DNA of 64,000 bases. Source: Anagrus nilaparvatae. Taxonomy: Eukaryota; Arthropoda; Insecta; Hymenoptera; Mymaridae. The position numbers were made by a program, and so were the translations under genes. Numbering within the stretch: the first letter of the stretch is position 1; the number at the start of each line of letters is the position of its first letter. The stretch lies in contig JAKSXM010000156.1 of NCBI GenBank assembly GCA_022575985.1, positions 1,984,001 to 2,048,000 on the forward strand. Direction: 5' to 3'. The notes beneath the pieces were generated by a model, which was not told where the DNA came from, made no database searches, and saw only the letters and a program-made list of their open reading frames with translations. Below are positions 1 through 12,157 of the stretch, piece by piece.

Positions 1-329
1 ATCATAAAAGACAATCGTTATAGACGCATTTTTTAAATAAAAAAAAAAATAATTATTATTTTTTTTTTTTTTTTTCTTTTCAAACAAAATGGCCGTTAAA
101 GATGAGTTTATGGAATATTTTTTTTGGCCGATTAATGAGATGTGGATATTATTTAACATAAATAATAAACGGCCGGCATAGACGAGTTTATTTATTTTGA
201 TGAAATTTATTATTATCACAAAATGGCCATGCATGCAATTTTTTCTTGATGAGATTTTAAGGTTATTATTATTATAAATAAAAAAAAAAAAAGAAGTATA
301 AAGAAAAATAATAATAATCATAATATTAA

Positions 330-790
330 ATTTTATTTTGATGTCATTTTTTTTAGGTTAATTTTTTTTTGAATTTTTTTTAGAAACAAAAATTTAATAT
401 TTTGATGTGATCTTTTTAAAAAAAAAAAAATAAAAATTTAATTAAAATTGATTTGATGAGACATTTTAGGTTAATTTTTTTTTTAATTAAAATTTTTTTG
501 ATGTGATCTTTTTTTTAAAAATAAAAATTTAAGTAAACTTGATTTGATGAAACGTTTTAGCTTAATTTTTTTTTCTTTTAAACAAAAATAATATTTTGAT
601 GTGATCCTTTTTTTTTACAAAAATGTAATTACAATTTATTTGATGAGATATCTTAGGTTAATTTTGTTAAACAAAATTAATATTTTGGTGTGATCTATTT
701 ATTATAAAAAAAAAAAGAATTATTTGATGCGATAACTTTTAATGAAATAAAAAAATTAATTTGATGTGATAACTTTAAGGTTAGTTTTAA
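330..790. repeat. degenerate ~95-110 bp tandem array
   Basis: About four units alternate GATGTGATC with GATGAGAT...TTAGGTTAATTTTT. GATGTGATC-like blocks lie near 404, 500, 598 and 688, and AGGTTAATTTTT-like blocks near 355, 467, 559 and 655. Bases 1-330 hold a looser version with GATGAG and GACGAG words. No coding frame is present. The same GATGAG/GATGTG words are frequent in the copia coding region and its 3' LTR, so this may be leader or flanking sequence of that element; that is inference. Confidence 0.6.
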
Positions 791-799
791 GTGTGTGAA

Positions 800-2000
800 T
801 GTGTATGTGTGTGTAAGTACTTACATTATTAAAGTGATAAGAAAATTAAATTTTTTTTTAAAAATGTATGTGTATGCTCGTGTATATATGTGTTATTGTT
901 CAAAATACAATCTTTATTTCTCGCGGCTCTCACGTAGCAAGATCGACGTTGGTCAAGCAGGTGCTATTTTACTAATTTGACATTTTATGTAAATCGTCGC
1001 GCGCCTAAACCGGCGTCTTTTACCACCCCTTCGCTGACCAGCATCAGTCTTGCGACACGAGAAGCACGCTAAACATCGTCTAAATTACGTGCCTATTATC
1101 TTTTTATTATCATGTCAATTGTCTAGTCTATTGTGTCATTTATCAATATATGTAATTGTCATTATTTATTTGTCAAGTCAGTTAATTATGTGTCTTTCCC
1201 AATTAATTGGCGAACTACACTTTTAATTATATCAATTCATCGTCCGTGATTTTATATTAATTAATCTGTGTAAAGTGTCGTTATTTTTATGAAATTATTA
1301 TGTGAGAGAGGTAACGTCAAGTAACATTGTTTTTTAGTGTCAATAAATCCACATTATTTTTATTATTTAAATACGTTGTGTCAAATATCATTTTGTCGCC
1401 TAATTTCCTGAACACGCCATTTATTATCAATCAGCAATTAGCCAATATTTTCCAGTTATATATGCGGGGCGTATACATGAGTTTGAATACAAATAATTTT
1501 ATTTATTTTCAGAAATTTTATTTTCAGGATTTTTTTTTTAAATATTGGCAGCCATATTTAAACTTATGCATGCAGATGTTCTGTATGCGCGAGTGTAAAA
1601 TTGTTGATAGATGTGAATATTTGGACTGTATGTCTATTTTTACAAAATAAAAAGATCTTTTTACATAGGTGTGTTTATTTTTTGACGTCATTTTTTTAAA
1701 TAAAAAGAATAAAATAAATTAAAAAAAAAAAATAATAATAAATTAAATGAATATTCATGAATAAATCTTAACTATAAGCTGGTTTGTAAATATGTGGAAT
1801 TTAATTGTGTTCATTAAGTTTCATGTATTTGCAAGGATGATCTTGGATACATTCTTGTGTTCAGAAGTAAAAGAGGTCATTCACTTCTAAAATTTATTAT
1901 GCTTGTGTTCAGTTAATAAATTTTGAAGTTTTACTTGATAAATATTTAGATTAAGAGGTAATATTTTGTTATTTAGCTATTGATGATATAACTGCTAAAA
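800..2000. other. no gene recognised; possible copia leader
   Basis: Unique-looking sequence, somewhat GC-richer at 920-1080. The open frame here starts on a non-ATG codon and has no recognisable motif. No match to the 3' LTR at 11822-12098 (for example its TGTTGGAGTCC start) is visible, so a 5' LTR is not within this stretch. Confidence 0.4.
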
Positions 2001-2008
2001 AATTAAAC

Positions 2009-3175
2009 TTGGTGGCTAAAGCTATAGAAATAGAAGAAACAGTAGGTGAAAAACTACTAATACCTCTAAAAATCCTGCAAAATGTTGGGGATAGTGATGC
2101 TGAGATAGATGAGATTTTAGATGATAATATTATAGATGGGATTGATGAGAATTTAGATAAGGAATTAAATAGATATGACGATGAGAAAAATTTAGAAGTG
2201 GTAGATGAGAGTAAGAAGATCCCCAACATAGAAGGTAAAAATATACCTATTATAAAAAGAATTGAAAAATATAGTATTCAGCTGAAAAATAATAAAGGTT
2301 TCGGAACAACAATTAATAATAACTTTAAAGTTTCAGAATTAGACGCGAACTAGATTAGACGGGTATATTTAGTAAAAATCAAAGAACAATGGACGTTATT
2401 ATAGAAGTTAACAATGATGCAATAAAATGTTTAAAAGATAAATTAGAGATGAGTTAGATGAGTTAGAAGAGTCCATGAATAAGTTAAAAAAAAAAATATA
2501 AATGCGTTAACTAAAAGGTTAGAAATGTCTATAATTCTTGAAAACAACTTTATTAGAAGAGAAAATAATAATCAGGTAAGATTAGAAAATAAGGTAAACA
2601 ATGAAAGCATTGCTATATTTAATTTGACTTTAGAACCTGATAGTTTTAACTTTATTAAGAGTAATAAATTAAAACTTTTATAACTAATGAAATTAATAAG
2701 ATGAGATCCATAACTAATAATACTTCTAATGGAGATGAGTCAATTTTAAATAATTTAAAAGAAGTTTTTAAAAATAACTTTTCTTTGCGTGATAACAGCT
2801 CAAGACGAGATTATAAATAAAAACTTATAAGATGAGATTTGAATATTTTATGGATTATTTTCTCTATTATTTATCTCTAAATTACGGGCTAAAGATTTGT
2901 TGTATATCAGAGATTCAAAAAGTAAAATCATAGAAAATTTTGATGATAATATTATTGAAAAGCAAAAATACAAAGTCCGGGATATTTTAATTAATAGAAT
3001 TGATTATCATTATTATAGTAAAATTATAGATGTGACTGATGCAATACAAATATTAAATAAAATAAAAGAAATTAAGAGATGCGAATATAACCTAAGTTCT
3101 GTAGACATAAGAAAAAAATTATATAATGTAAAATTCCTTTCGAATAAAGATAAAGTTATTGAATTTTGAGTTAAA
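2009..3175 (+). pseudogene. copia gag, N-terminal and central part
   Basis: Broken reading frames. 2009-2353 gives an acidic Asp/Glu-rich segment with ATG at 2009. Around 2440-2810 a heptad-like Leu/Lys/Glu stretch suggests a coiled coil, spread over several frames. 2897-3169 resembles the copia Gag (UBN2-type) region, with an RKKLYNVKF core like the LR-x-L-x2-LK motif of that family. The frame is cut just after 3170 by an inserted repeat element. Assignment to gag rests on position and weak motif likeness; the 2009 frame could be something else. Confidence 0.55.
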
Positions 3176-4104
3176 TTAAAAAAATACCCTGCCAACTAGC
3201 TGGCACTGAGGCTCCTCAAACCATGGGCTGTAATCTTAATTTACAACAAATATTATTGATTACAACCATGCAATTATACATACATTTTTCGTTTTTAGTA
3301 GCCGGTAAAGTAGATTATTAAGATCATTTTATTATTAAAGTGAAAATTCTAGCGTCCATGGATTGGTCGCGCCGGCGTTAATGGATTTTAAATCATTTTT
3401 GCATAATTAAAAAGAAACAAATGTAAAAAAAGCTAATTTTATTTTTTTTTATAAAATTTTATTTTATTAGAATATATAATTATCCCTTAATAATTAAAAT
3501 ATTGGGTAACATGATTTTTTTGTTTTGTCAAAGAAATGGTTGGTAACGATGCTAAAATTACAAATATTCGCTCAATTATTATAAAAAGATAGGAGTTTTT
3601 ACCATAATAATTCCTTATAATTTATTTTCTCAGTGTACTTCTTGCATTTCAAGATTTTAACATTATTTATATTATTTCTATTAATCACAAAATAATAAAT
3701 TATTTAATTCTATAAATTGTTTGATTCTTTAAAAAATGACAATATAACTTTTAAATCTTAATTTTAAAATGCAAACATAACCATTTAATATTTTTAGGCT
3801 GTTTATTATTGTTTATAATTTCATTAAGCTGCATACATAAATAAACATAGCAACGAACAAAATAATCCGAGGAAGTCAAAAAGAGGCAAGATTTCCATCA
3901 TTCTTTCTTGTGTGTTATAATTTATATCAAAATAAAAAAAAAATTGTGATCGGATACAAAAAATTACTATAAACTAAATTTCTAAAACTTGTACACTCAT
4001 TAAAATAAATTAGATGTGCCCAAAACGAAAAATAAATTTGGTGTTTTATGTATTTTTTTGTGACGAAGATTTTAGAGAAAAAAAATTTCAAAAAATTAAT
4101 TATC

Positions 4105-5205
4105 AGATTCAAGATATCGAGTAAAAATCATAATTTCAAATATAAGTAATTTCATGGAAATGAATGAGGTATTAAAAAAAAAAAGTATTTTTAGATTTTT
4201 TTAATAAACAAATTTTTTGGAAAAAAAAGTTAGGTATTCATTCGATAGTTGTTATGAAATATCACTGGTTACAATATTTTAAAATATTAGTACTTTCATA
4301 GAATTAAATGAGGTGTTACACCAAAAAAAAAAAAAATATTGCAGTTTTTTTTATTTTTCTTTTTTTTTTAATTTTGAGAAAAAAATTTTGAAAAAATTCA
4401 GTATCAGTTCCAAAAAATTACTGTAAACGAGGTTCTTAAAACAAGTACTTCCATGGAAATAAATTAGGTACTACGTCCAAAAAGAAAAAAAAGTTTCGTA
4501 TTTTTTGTATTTTTTTGTGAAAAAAATTTTAGAAAAAAAATTTTCAGAAAATTAAGTATCCGATTCGAGATATTATTTGAAAATTATACTTTCAAATATA
4601 AGTACTTTCATGGAAATAAATGAGGTATTACATCCAAATTAAAAAAAAAGAGGGGGGGTTTGAGATTTTTTGATAAAAAAATGTTTGAAAAAAAAGTTAT
4701 GTCTTAATTCGATAATGGTTTTGAAATATCACTAGTTACAATATTTTCAGATATTAGTACTTTCATAGAATTAAATGAGGTATTACACCCAAAAAAAAAG
4801 AAAATATTGCATTTTTTTTTATTTTTCTATTTTTTTAATTTTGACAAAAAGAATTTTGAAAAAATTCAGTATCAAATCCAAAAAATAACAATAAACAAGG
4901 TTCTTAAAACTAGTATTTCCATGGAAATAAATTAGGTACTACTTCCAAAAAGAAAAAAAAAATTTGTATTTTTTGTATTTTTTTGTGAAAAAAATTTTAG
5001 AAAAAAAATTTTCAGAAAATTAAGTATCCGATTCGAGATATCATGTAAAAACCATACTTTCAAATATAAGTACTTTCATGGAAATAAATGAGGTATTACA
5101 TCCAAATCAAAAAAAAAAAAAGTACCTCGAGCTTTTTTGGTGAAAAAATTTTTGAAAAAAAAATTAGGTCTTAATTCCATAATACTTGTGAAATATCACC
5201 GATTA
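4105..5205. repeat. higher-order tandem repeat (3 x ~150 bp monomers)
   Basis: Three monomer types follow in order A-B-C-A-B-C-A-B. A contains AAGTATCCGATTCGAGATAT, B contains GAAATATCAC...GTTACAATATTTT, and C contains ATTCAGTATCA...TTCTTAAAAC. All share TACTTTCATGGAAATAAATG followed by a ...GGTATTACATCC-type ending. A starts near 4105, 4553 and 5025, giving a ~450-470 bp higher-order period. Monomer C returns in related copies at 16320 and 45770. Confidence 0.75.
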
Positions 5206-5213
5206 CATACATA

Positions 5214-5217
<4 letters not shown>

Positions 5218-5252
<35 letters not shown>
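5218..5252. repeat. (CA)n microsatellite
   Basis: An uninterrupted CA dinucleotide run follows ACATACATACGTA. The same position in copy 3 of this element family (about 46117-46157) also carries CATA/CA repeats, so the microsatellite is part of the element. Confidence 0.9.
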
Positions 5253-5259
<7 letters not shown>

Positions 5260-5344
5260 GACTTTTTTTAAAAACAGGTTTTTTAGCTTCCTGGGGTCCC
5301 AAAACGTGCTTATATGCCAAAAAATAGAAAATCAAATTTTGACC

Positions 5345-7575
5345 TAACACAATGGTTCCTCCACGGGTCTCTAGAAGGGGGTTTAGGTTTCACAAAAATG
5401 CCGCAAAATTCTGACTGAGGGGAACTATTTTAGAGACCAAATATAATCAGAATCCATTTGGCAGAAAATCGGAGCTGCTCCTTTTTTGCCGTTTTTTGTC
5501 GTTTTTATTTTTTTTTTTTATTTTTCACGCTCTTTTTTTTCTCATTTTTATTTTAAAGTTCATATCTCTGGTTCCTGAGTACCAAAATAGGTCTACAAGG
5601 TCCTAAAAAATTCGTTTTTAAAATCTCTTTCACATGCAGGAAATTTTGCCCACTTTAGGCATCCTTAAATTTAAAAATGTTGAAAACTAAAATTTAAATT
5701 TTAACTTTAAAATTCAATTATTTTGTGATAACAAAAATTACCTATCTGTAAAATTCCTGTCTTTTGCCTATCAAAGACCTTCAAAATGAGCTCAGTTGAT
5801 GCAATTTAGAGCCACGGACACCGTCAAAATTAAAAAAAAACCAAAATTTTTCACGTTGAAATTCCACTCATTTTTTTTTTAAATTAAAGGGTATTTCGAG
5901 ATAAGTGAAATGAACATAGAGAGAATACGGTGATCACTTGTGTGTATGTGTGTGCGTGCGTGCATGTGTGTTTTTGTGATTGTATCTGAGCGCATATATT
6001 TGAGCAAGGTTGTAAAATGTGAAAAAGAGATTCAATATAATTTCAAAATAATTTCAAAATAAAATTATAAATATAATATTTTTCTTATTTATATTTTATA
6101 TAACTACCTATTTATAATTAAAGTTTTTTTTTTAAATATTTTTAATAAATTTACATTTTTGTAAAAAAGTTGTAGGCTTTATTTATTTCGTTGATAATAT
6201 GTTATGTTTACATTGTATGTTTGTAAACAAACTCGTATGCGCCTCCACTGTGTTATATTTGCTATTATTATTACATTATTATTTAAACATTTGTTTATTG
6301 TCTCTTAGAGAGAACAGTGTTAAAAAGTTAAAAAACCTATATTCAACGTGTTCAAAACCAAAAAATTTAATTTTGATTTAATAATAACTATAATTCATAT
6401 CTTTCGTCTCTTCAAAATTTTATTTTTATCATATATATATTTTAATAAAATCTTATAAAATAAATATCTTTCTCTTCTACTTAAACATAAAAGAAAATAA
6501 ATATTTAAATAAAATTAAGAAAAATAAGGAGTTTGATGATTTTTATTTTAAAAATTACGCAATTACCGGCCGCCATTTAATGGTCATAACTGTCGTTGTC
6601 CATCCGGGTCATTTCTCAGAACCTTAAAATCTATATTTTTCGAAAACAGACCCATAAATGAATTTTGCAGAAACATTTATTTCTGAATTTGTAAAATCAG
6701 AATGCATCAAAGTAAACAATAGGATGAATTCCGAAATTCATTTTATGAAACCTTGTATTTCATGCTAAATTTTTGTTTTTTACAAATAATAACTTCTGAT
6801 ATTTTTTCAACTTTGCAATGATTTTTAGGAATTTTGATTTATTTGTCTTACAATGCTTCTAGTTTTTATTCTTCTGTATTAGAAAGTTTGTATACTTAAT
6901 TTTTGGGATTCGGAAAACTGCCCTAAATGGAACATTAGACAATTATGATCAGTGAATGGCACCTCATACACACATATACATACACAAACACACTTATGCA
7001 CAAATATGGTCACCGTATTCCCTTTTCCCATTTCACTTATCTCATCTCGACATACCATTTAATTTTAAAAAAAATGAGTTAAATTTCAACGCGATAAATT
7101 TTGGCTTTTTTTTTAATTTTGACGGTGTCAGTGGCTCAAATTTGCCCCAACTGAGCTCATAGGAAAAAGACAGGAATTTTACAGATAGGTAATTTTTGAT
7201 ATTACAAAATAATTGAATTTTAAAGTTAAAATTTTAATTTTAGTATCCAACATTTTTAAATTTAAGGGTGCCTAAAGTGGGCAAAATTTATTTTAAACTC
7301 CTGCATGTGAAAGAGATTTTAAAAACGAATTTTTTAAGACCTTGTAGACCTATTTTGGTACTCAGGAACCAGAGATATGAACAAATGAGAAAAAAAAAGA
7401 GCGTGAAAATAAAAAAAAAAAAGAAAAACGACAAAAAACGGCAAAAAAGGAGCAGCTCCGATTTTCTGCCAAACGGATTCTGATTATATTTGGTCTCTAA
7501 AATAGTTCCCCTCAGTCAGAATTTTGCGGCATTTTTGTGAAACCTAAACCCTCTTCTAGAGACCCGTGCCTCTTT
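5345..7575. mobile_element. foldback element with ~620 bp inverted arms
   Basis: 5345-5965 is repeated in reverse complement at 6950-7575. The arms match through GGTTCCTC...GGGTCTCTAGA at the outer end, AAAATCGGAGCTGCTCC, ACCTTGTAGACCTATTTTGG and TACGGTGATCA-like sequence at the inner end. The ~1 kb loop (5966-6950) shows no coding sequence. TG/CA runs mark the inner edge of each arm. The insertion lies within copia gag/protease, which resumes near 7600. Confidence 0.85.
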
Positions 7576-7599
7576 GAGGAACCAAAATAGGTAAAAATT

Positions 7600-8460
7600 A
7601 TAACAATATTTCCAGTGCATCCCCATTATCAGATTAAGAAATTCGAGATGCGTTTTGTCAAGCTATAGAAAAAGGCGTTGAGAAAGATGAGGCTAGAAAT
7701 AGAAGTACAGCTAATAGAAATAATGGAATTCAATTAAGACAAGTTTCTAATCAAAGAGCTCAGGCACTTTCTGGTAATGCTGGTTAAGAAGACAGAATGC
7801 GATGCTATGGGCCATATTGGAGCAAATTTCCCAAATGAAGGCAAGCTTTTCTACAATTGAAAACAATTCACTAATTTTACAGCGAAAGATTGCCTTCTCG
7901 GTCCTCAAACGTATAGACGAGATAATAACCTTGGTAACTGAAATTCTAAAAGGTATGATAATAATAATTTTAGACGTGGATATAAACATAATGGTAGTTG
8001 TTATAATTATAAATGAAAGCATGAAAATAATGAGAATGATAATTTTAATAAAACACCCAAGTTTAGTGATAATAATAATAGAGGTAGGTGGAATTTTAGA
8101 GGTAGAGGTAAAGGAAGAGGAGGTAAATCAAACAACAGCAAACCAGATAAGAAACAAAATACAGAAAATAAAGGTAACGATAATTCCATAAATTTTAATA
8201 TTGATCCGTTTGAAAATAGTAATTTCACTCGGGTTAATTTAAATAATAATAAATTACTTGCGGAATTTTTAGCTGATTCAGGGGCCACAGAGCATTTAAC
8301 AAATAGTAAATTAATTTTAAAACATTAGATGAGTCCAAAAGTAATTTAATTAAATGTGCTAATAAAGACGAGTCCGCGAATTTTAAATCGGAGGGAGTAG
8401 GTATTATACATACAATAAATAATAATAATAATTTGATTTTAAAAATTGTTATTTGTACTG
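7600..8460 (+). pseudogene. copia gag C-terminus (zinc knuckles) and protease
   Basis: Coding remnants resume after the insertion. Near 7800-7890 a GHIGAN-type CCHC knuckle and a second degenerate knuckle can be read, with several Cys lost. 8085-8150 encodes an Arg/Gly-rich basic tract (RGRGKGRGG). At 8269-8295 ADSGATEH is the retroviral-type aspartic protease active site, with the catalytic Asp codon at 8275. A TAG at 8326 and frameshifts then break the frame. The order fits copia Gag-PR. Confidence 0.8.
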
Positions 8461-10329
8461 AAGGCCTCTCTGAAAATCTTTTTTTTGAGAAAATTTGCTG
8501 ATAAAGGCTTAGCTATATGCTTAGATTATGAAAAGATTGATATTTTTGACCCCATTTCAAAAGAGTCCTTTATTTCTGGTATATATGAAAAATCTTATTG
8601 CAAAATAGAATTTGAAATAAATAAATTAGATGAGAATATAAAACCTTATAATAAACCTCTTGATAACAAAATCATAGCATATTTAACGACGAGAAGCAAA
8701 AGAAAATATGAAACATTTAATAGTACCCCCAATAACAATAATGAAAAAGTTGAAATAAGAGATATACCTGAATCAAAAATTGCAAATAATTTTGGTGGAG
8801 AGTTTGATATGATAAATTTAGATGAGCATAATAATGAAGTAGATGTGAATAAATCAATTTTTGATATAAATATAACTGATAGGTGTTTGAATAATCCAAA
8901 TGAATCAGATTCTATTGAAGATGTTGATTATGAAAAAGAATGTGAAACAAATTTAGGTAAAAAGTATACTGAATTTATTAAAAATAACAAAGCAATGTTA
9001 TGGCATGTTAGAATGGGTCATACATCTTTAGCTTACTTAAAGAAATTACAAAAGCTTTTCCCTGAAAAGAAAGATTTGAATGATGTGAAATTTGATGAGA
9101 AAATTTTAGAATGTGAAATTTGTTAGGTTTCTAAATTAAATAAATTACCTTTTAAAACGGTGCGAATAAGAGAAAGTGAACCCCTTCAAATAGTTCATTC
9201 AGTTATTATGGGTCCTATTAGTCCTTTCACATTTCCTAAGAGATATTGTTATATTTCTGTTTTTATTGTTGATTATTCAAAAATAGCTATGGGTTTTCCT
9301 ATGAAAACTAAAGATGCGACAGGAGAGTGTTTAGATGTGTTTATTAAAAGTACAAGAAATTTATTAGGTCGAGATGCGAAATTTTGTTATCTAAGAACAG
9401 ATCAAGGTACAGAATATACAGGTGGTTATACTGTAAAATTTTTAGAAAAATATGGAGCAGAGCTACAATTAGCATGTCCTGATACTCCTCAACATAATGG
9501 TACTTCAGAAAGATTTAATCAGACCATTCAAAAGAAAGTTATATTATCATTAATGTATGACGCAAAATTACCTGAAAATATGTGGGACATAGCATTAAGT
9601 GCTGCTATATATGCCTATAATAGAACTCCCCATAAATCTATAGATATGGAGATTCCTCTATGTAAATTAATTTCTAAATATAGGCCAGATTTAAGTCAGC
9701 TAAGACGTTTTGGGTGTGTATCTTATATTAAAATACAAAGAAAAGTTGGACCTAAATTTAGAAAAGTAGCGATGAGAACAATATTAGTTGGATATAAATT
9801 AGATGGAGATATTTTTCTAAAACCAGAAAATGGTAAATTTTATGATAGTAGAAATGTGAAATTTAATGAGAAAAGAGTATATGGTGATATATATAGGAAA
9901 AATAGTATTCAAGATTGGGATAATAATTTTGAAGAAATAGATAAAGATAAATGGTTTATTGAATTTGATGAAGAATTAGAAGAAAATTTAGAAGAGAATT
10001 CAAAAACGGAGGGAGAATTGAAAAGAAAAAGAGGTAGACCAAAGAAAATTACTTCAGTATTATATGTACATATAGATGGAGAAACTTTAGATGAAGATGA
10101 GAAAGAGAATTTAGATGATGAGTCGTTATTTAGATTTTTAACAAGTATAAATAAACATCCAGCCTCATATAAAGAAGCAATTAATTCTAAAGAAAAAGAA
10201 AAGTGGATTAAAGCAACAAATGATGAACTCCAGTCAGTGGCTAAAAATGAAGTGTGGGAATATGTTAAAAGACCAAATATAGATAAGAAAGGTCGTAAAC
10301 CTAATATTATAGATTCAAGATGGATCTAA
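8446..10329 (+). pseudogene. copia GAG-pre-integrase and integrase
   Basis: The HHCC zinc-binding module (WHVRMGH ... CEIC) lies at about 8998-9122 and is followed by a TAG at 9123, where a sense codon is expected. The integrase core follows in the same frame: the HSVIMGPIS segment at 9196-9220, LRTDQGTEY with the second Asp near 9400, and PDTPQHNGTSERFNQ with the catalytic Glu near 9508. The first catalytic Asp expected after HS is Val (GTT at 9202-9204), so the enzyme would be inactive apart from the stops. The chromodomain-less C-terminus ends at TAA 10327. Confidence 0.9.
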
Positions 10330-10334
10330 AAAGA

Positions 10335-11715
10335 AAAGGTAGAAAAAGATGGTAGTATTAAATGCAAAGCAAGATTAGTAATAATTTACAAGAAACTTAT
10401 GCTCCTGTTTCAAGGTTAGCATTAATAAGAGCAGTTTTAGTAATTATAAATAAGTATGACTTAGATGTGTGTCAAATGGATGTGAAAACTGCTTTTCTTA
10501 ATGGAAAAATTGATGATGAGATTTATATGGAAATACCAGAAGGAGTCAAAGTTTCTGAAAAATTTAGACGAGAAACTGTATGCAAAATTAAAAGATCGTT
10601 ATATGGATTAAAAATCAGTCCCAAAAGTTGGAACGAACTCTTTACTGAGGTTGCATCAAAAATAGGACTGGTTTCACATTATGATGAACCTTGCCTATTT
10701 ACTTGGAGAAAAGACGAAAAGTTTCTAATATTATTACTTTATGTCGACGATATGCTGATTGCAAGTAATGATATAAATAAATTAGTTGAGGTTAAACAAA
10801 GTTTAAGCATAGAATTTGAAATGACAGATTTGGGAGAGCCTAAAGTTTTTCTAGGAATAAAGATAGAAAGAAATAGAAAAGAAAGAATAACAAAATTAAC
10901 TCAAGAAGAATATATTGAAAAGATGTTGAAAAGATTTGGATTTAGTGAGATGCATTCACAAAGGACACCTATGGTTACACAACAAGTCTTAAACCGCAAA
11001 AGAAGAGACAGAGAAGAGCCAAATGATAAAGAAAATCTAAATAAAACTAAAACTAAAGAAAATACTTTATATAGAGAAGCTGTTGAATCCTTATCTTATT
11101 TAGCAAATGTTACCAGACCTGACATCATGTATGCTGTTAATGTTCTGAGTAGACATCAAGTAAATCCTACAGAAGATGACTGGAACATGGTAATACGAGT
11201 TTTCCGTTATCTCAAAGGAACAAAATCTTTAGGGTTAAGATACTTAGGAAAAGGGAATAAATTAGAAAGTTTTTCAGATGCAAGTTTTGCAGATTGTAAA
11301 AATTCTATAACGACGTGTGGATTTGTAATTAAATTATATGGTGATTCTATCAGTTGGAAAACCAGAAAGCAAACGTATGTCTCATTATCTACTTGTGAAG
11401 CTGAATATATAGCGATGAGTTATGCTAGTAGAGAAATGGTGGCATTATTCAATTAATTATAATTAATGATAAAACCTCCTTCAAAACCATTCATTATTTG
11501 GTGTGATAATTCGGCAGCTGGAGATAATACTAAAAGTGGAAACAATAGATTGCGTCATATGATAGATGTGTATACTGATTATTTTAAACATGGTTTTGTA
11601 GAAGTTCAGTAGGTTCCTTCAAAAGAGCAATTAATAAATATATTCACAAAACCTTTAGCTTTTAAATTGCACAATAAATTAACAAACTTATTATTAAACT
11701 TGGATTGTTAAAATT
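10335..11715 (+). pseudogene. copia reverse transcriptase and RNase H
   Basis: RT motifs are QETYAPVSRL, QMDVKTAFLNG (10475-10507), KRSLYGLKISPKSW and the catalytic YVDDM (10740-10755). RNase H follows, with SFSDASFADC, STCEAEYIAMS (about 11390) and WCDNSAAG (about 11500); the ending LINIFTKPL is typical of copia. A deletion/frameshift near 10380 removes the usual segment between KARLV and QETYAP. TAA at 11454 and 11460 and TAG at 11610 break the last part; the frame ends at the stop near 11709. Confidence 0.92.
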
Positions 11716-11809
11716 AGATGTGTTATATATAATATATATTAGATGAGAGAATAATGATTAATTATATTTTGGTTATTTGTTTCAGATGCTAAATAGATGT
11801 GACAATGAG

Positions 11810-11821
11810 ATCGGGAGGGAG
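11810..11821 (+). other. polypurine tract of copia element
   Basis: GATCGGGAGGGAG lies immediately 5' of TGTTGGAG, the typical copia second-strand primer site abutting the 3' LTR. Confidence 0.85.
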
Positions 11822-12098
11822 TGTTGGAGTCCAGTTAGTGGCGCTCTCTATTGTCAATTATTTATTACTATATGATAAAGAAGAGGGAGTACTAGCGAAG
11901 TCAGTCGTTCGTCAGACATTGTGCAGTGCACTTCTTATGTTATTGATTTATTATTGACGCGTTGTATTTCGATTGATATTATATTAAAATAAAATAGCAG
12001 ATGTGTATTAAGAATAAAATAGATGTGTATTTAAATAAATGATTATATATTAATAATAAATTAGTGTTAATATTTATTATACAATAATAACTCCGATA
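11822..12098 (+). repeat. 3' LTR of copia element
   Basis: Begins TGTTGGAGT and is inferred to end near ACTCCGATA, an imperfect inverse of the start; an intact end would be expected to finish in CA. That gives ~277 bp, close to the usual copia LTR size. It contains two GATGTGTATT words. No second copy is seen in the window, so the right boundary is inferred from the terminal inverted motif only. Confidence 0.75.
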
Positions 12099-12157
12099 TT
12101 ATTGAAGAAACAATTTTAATGATAAAAGTAAATCTTTTATATTGTTTTAAGTTTTCT

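Larger units (their letters stand above)
3181..5340. mobile_element. terminal-repeat element, family A, copy 1
   Basis: Starts CCCTGCCAACTAGCTGGCAC and continues with GGCTCCTCAAAC. Near-identical starts occur at 15998 and, diverged, at 45155. It contains higher-order tandem repeats, a (CA)n tract, and then TTTTTAGCTTCCTGGGGTC, shared with copy 3 near 46180. It sits inside copia gag. Its right terminus is not clear because it runs into the foldback that starts near 5345. No coding sequence. Confidence 0.7.
2009..12098 (+). mobile_element. degenerate Ty1/copia LTR retrotransposon, interrupted
   Basis: A copia-order element: gag, aspartic protease, integrase, reverse transcriptase, RNase H, polypurine tract, 3' LTR. 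Integrase lies before RT, which is diagnostic of Ty1/copia rather than gypsy. It carries stops at 9123, 10327, 11454, 11460 and 11610, a deletion/frameshift near 10380, a Val in place of the first catalytic Asp of integrase, and a ~4.4 kb insertion in gag. It cannot encode functional proteins. The left end is not defined because no 5' LTR is seen. Confidence 0.93.

Noticed and set aside
355..790. Insect telomeric TTAGG repeats
   Set aside because: TTAGGTTA occurs only once per ~100 bp unit, not as tandem TTAGG.
7268..8022. Lys-rich and Ile-rich frames around the foldback edge and gag remnant
   Set aside because: They are chance frames over repeat arms; the real signal is the gag/protease remnant in other frames.
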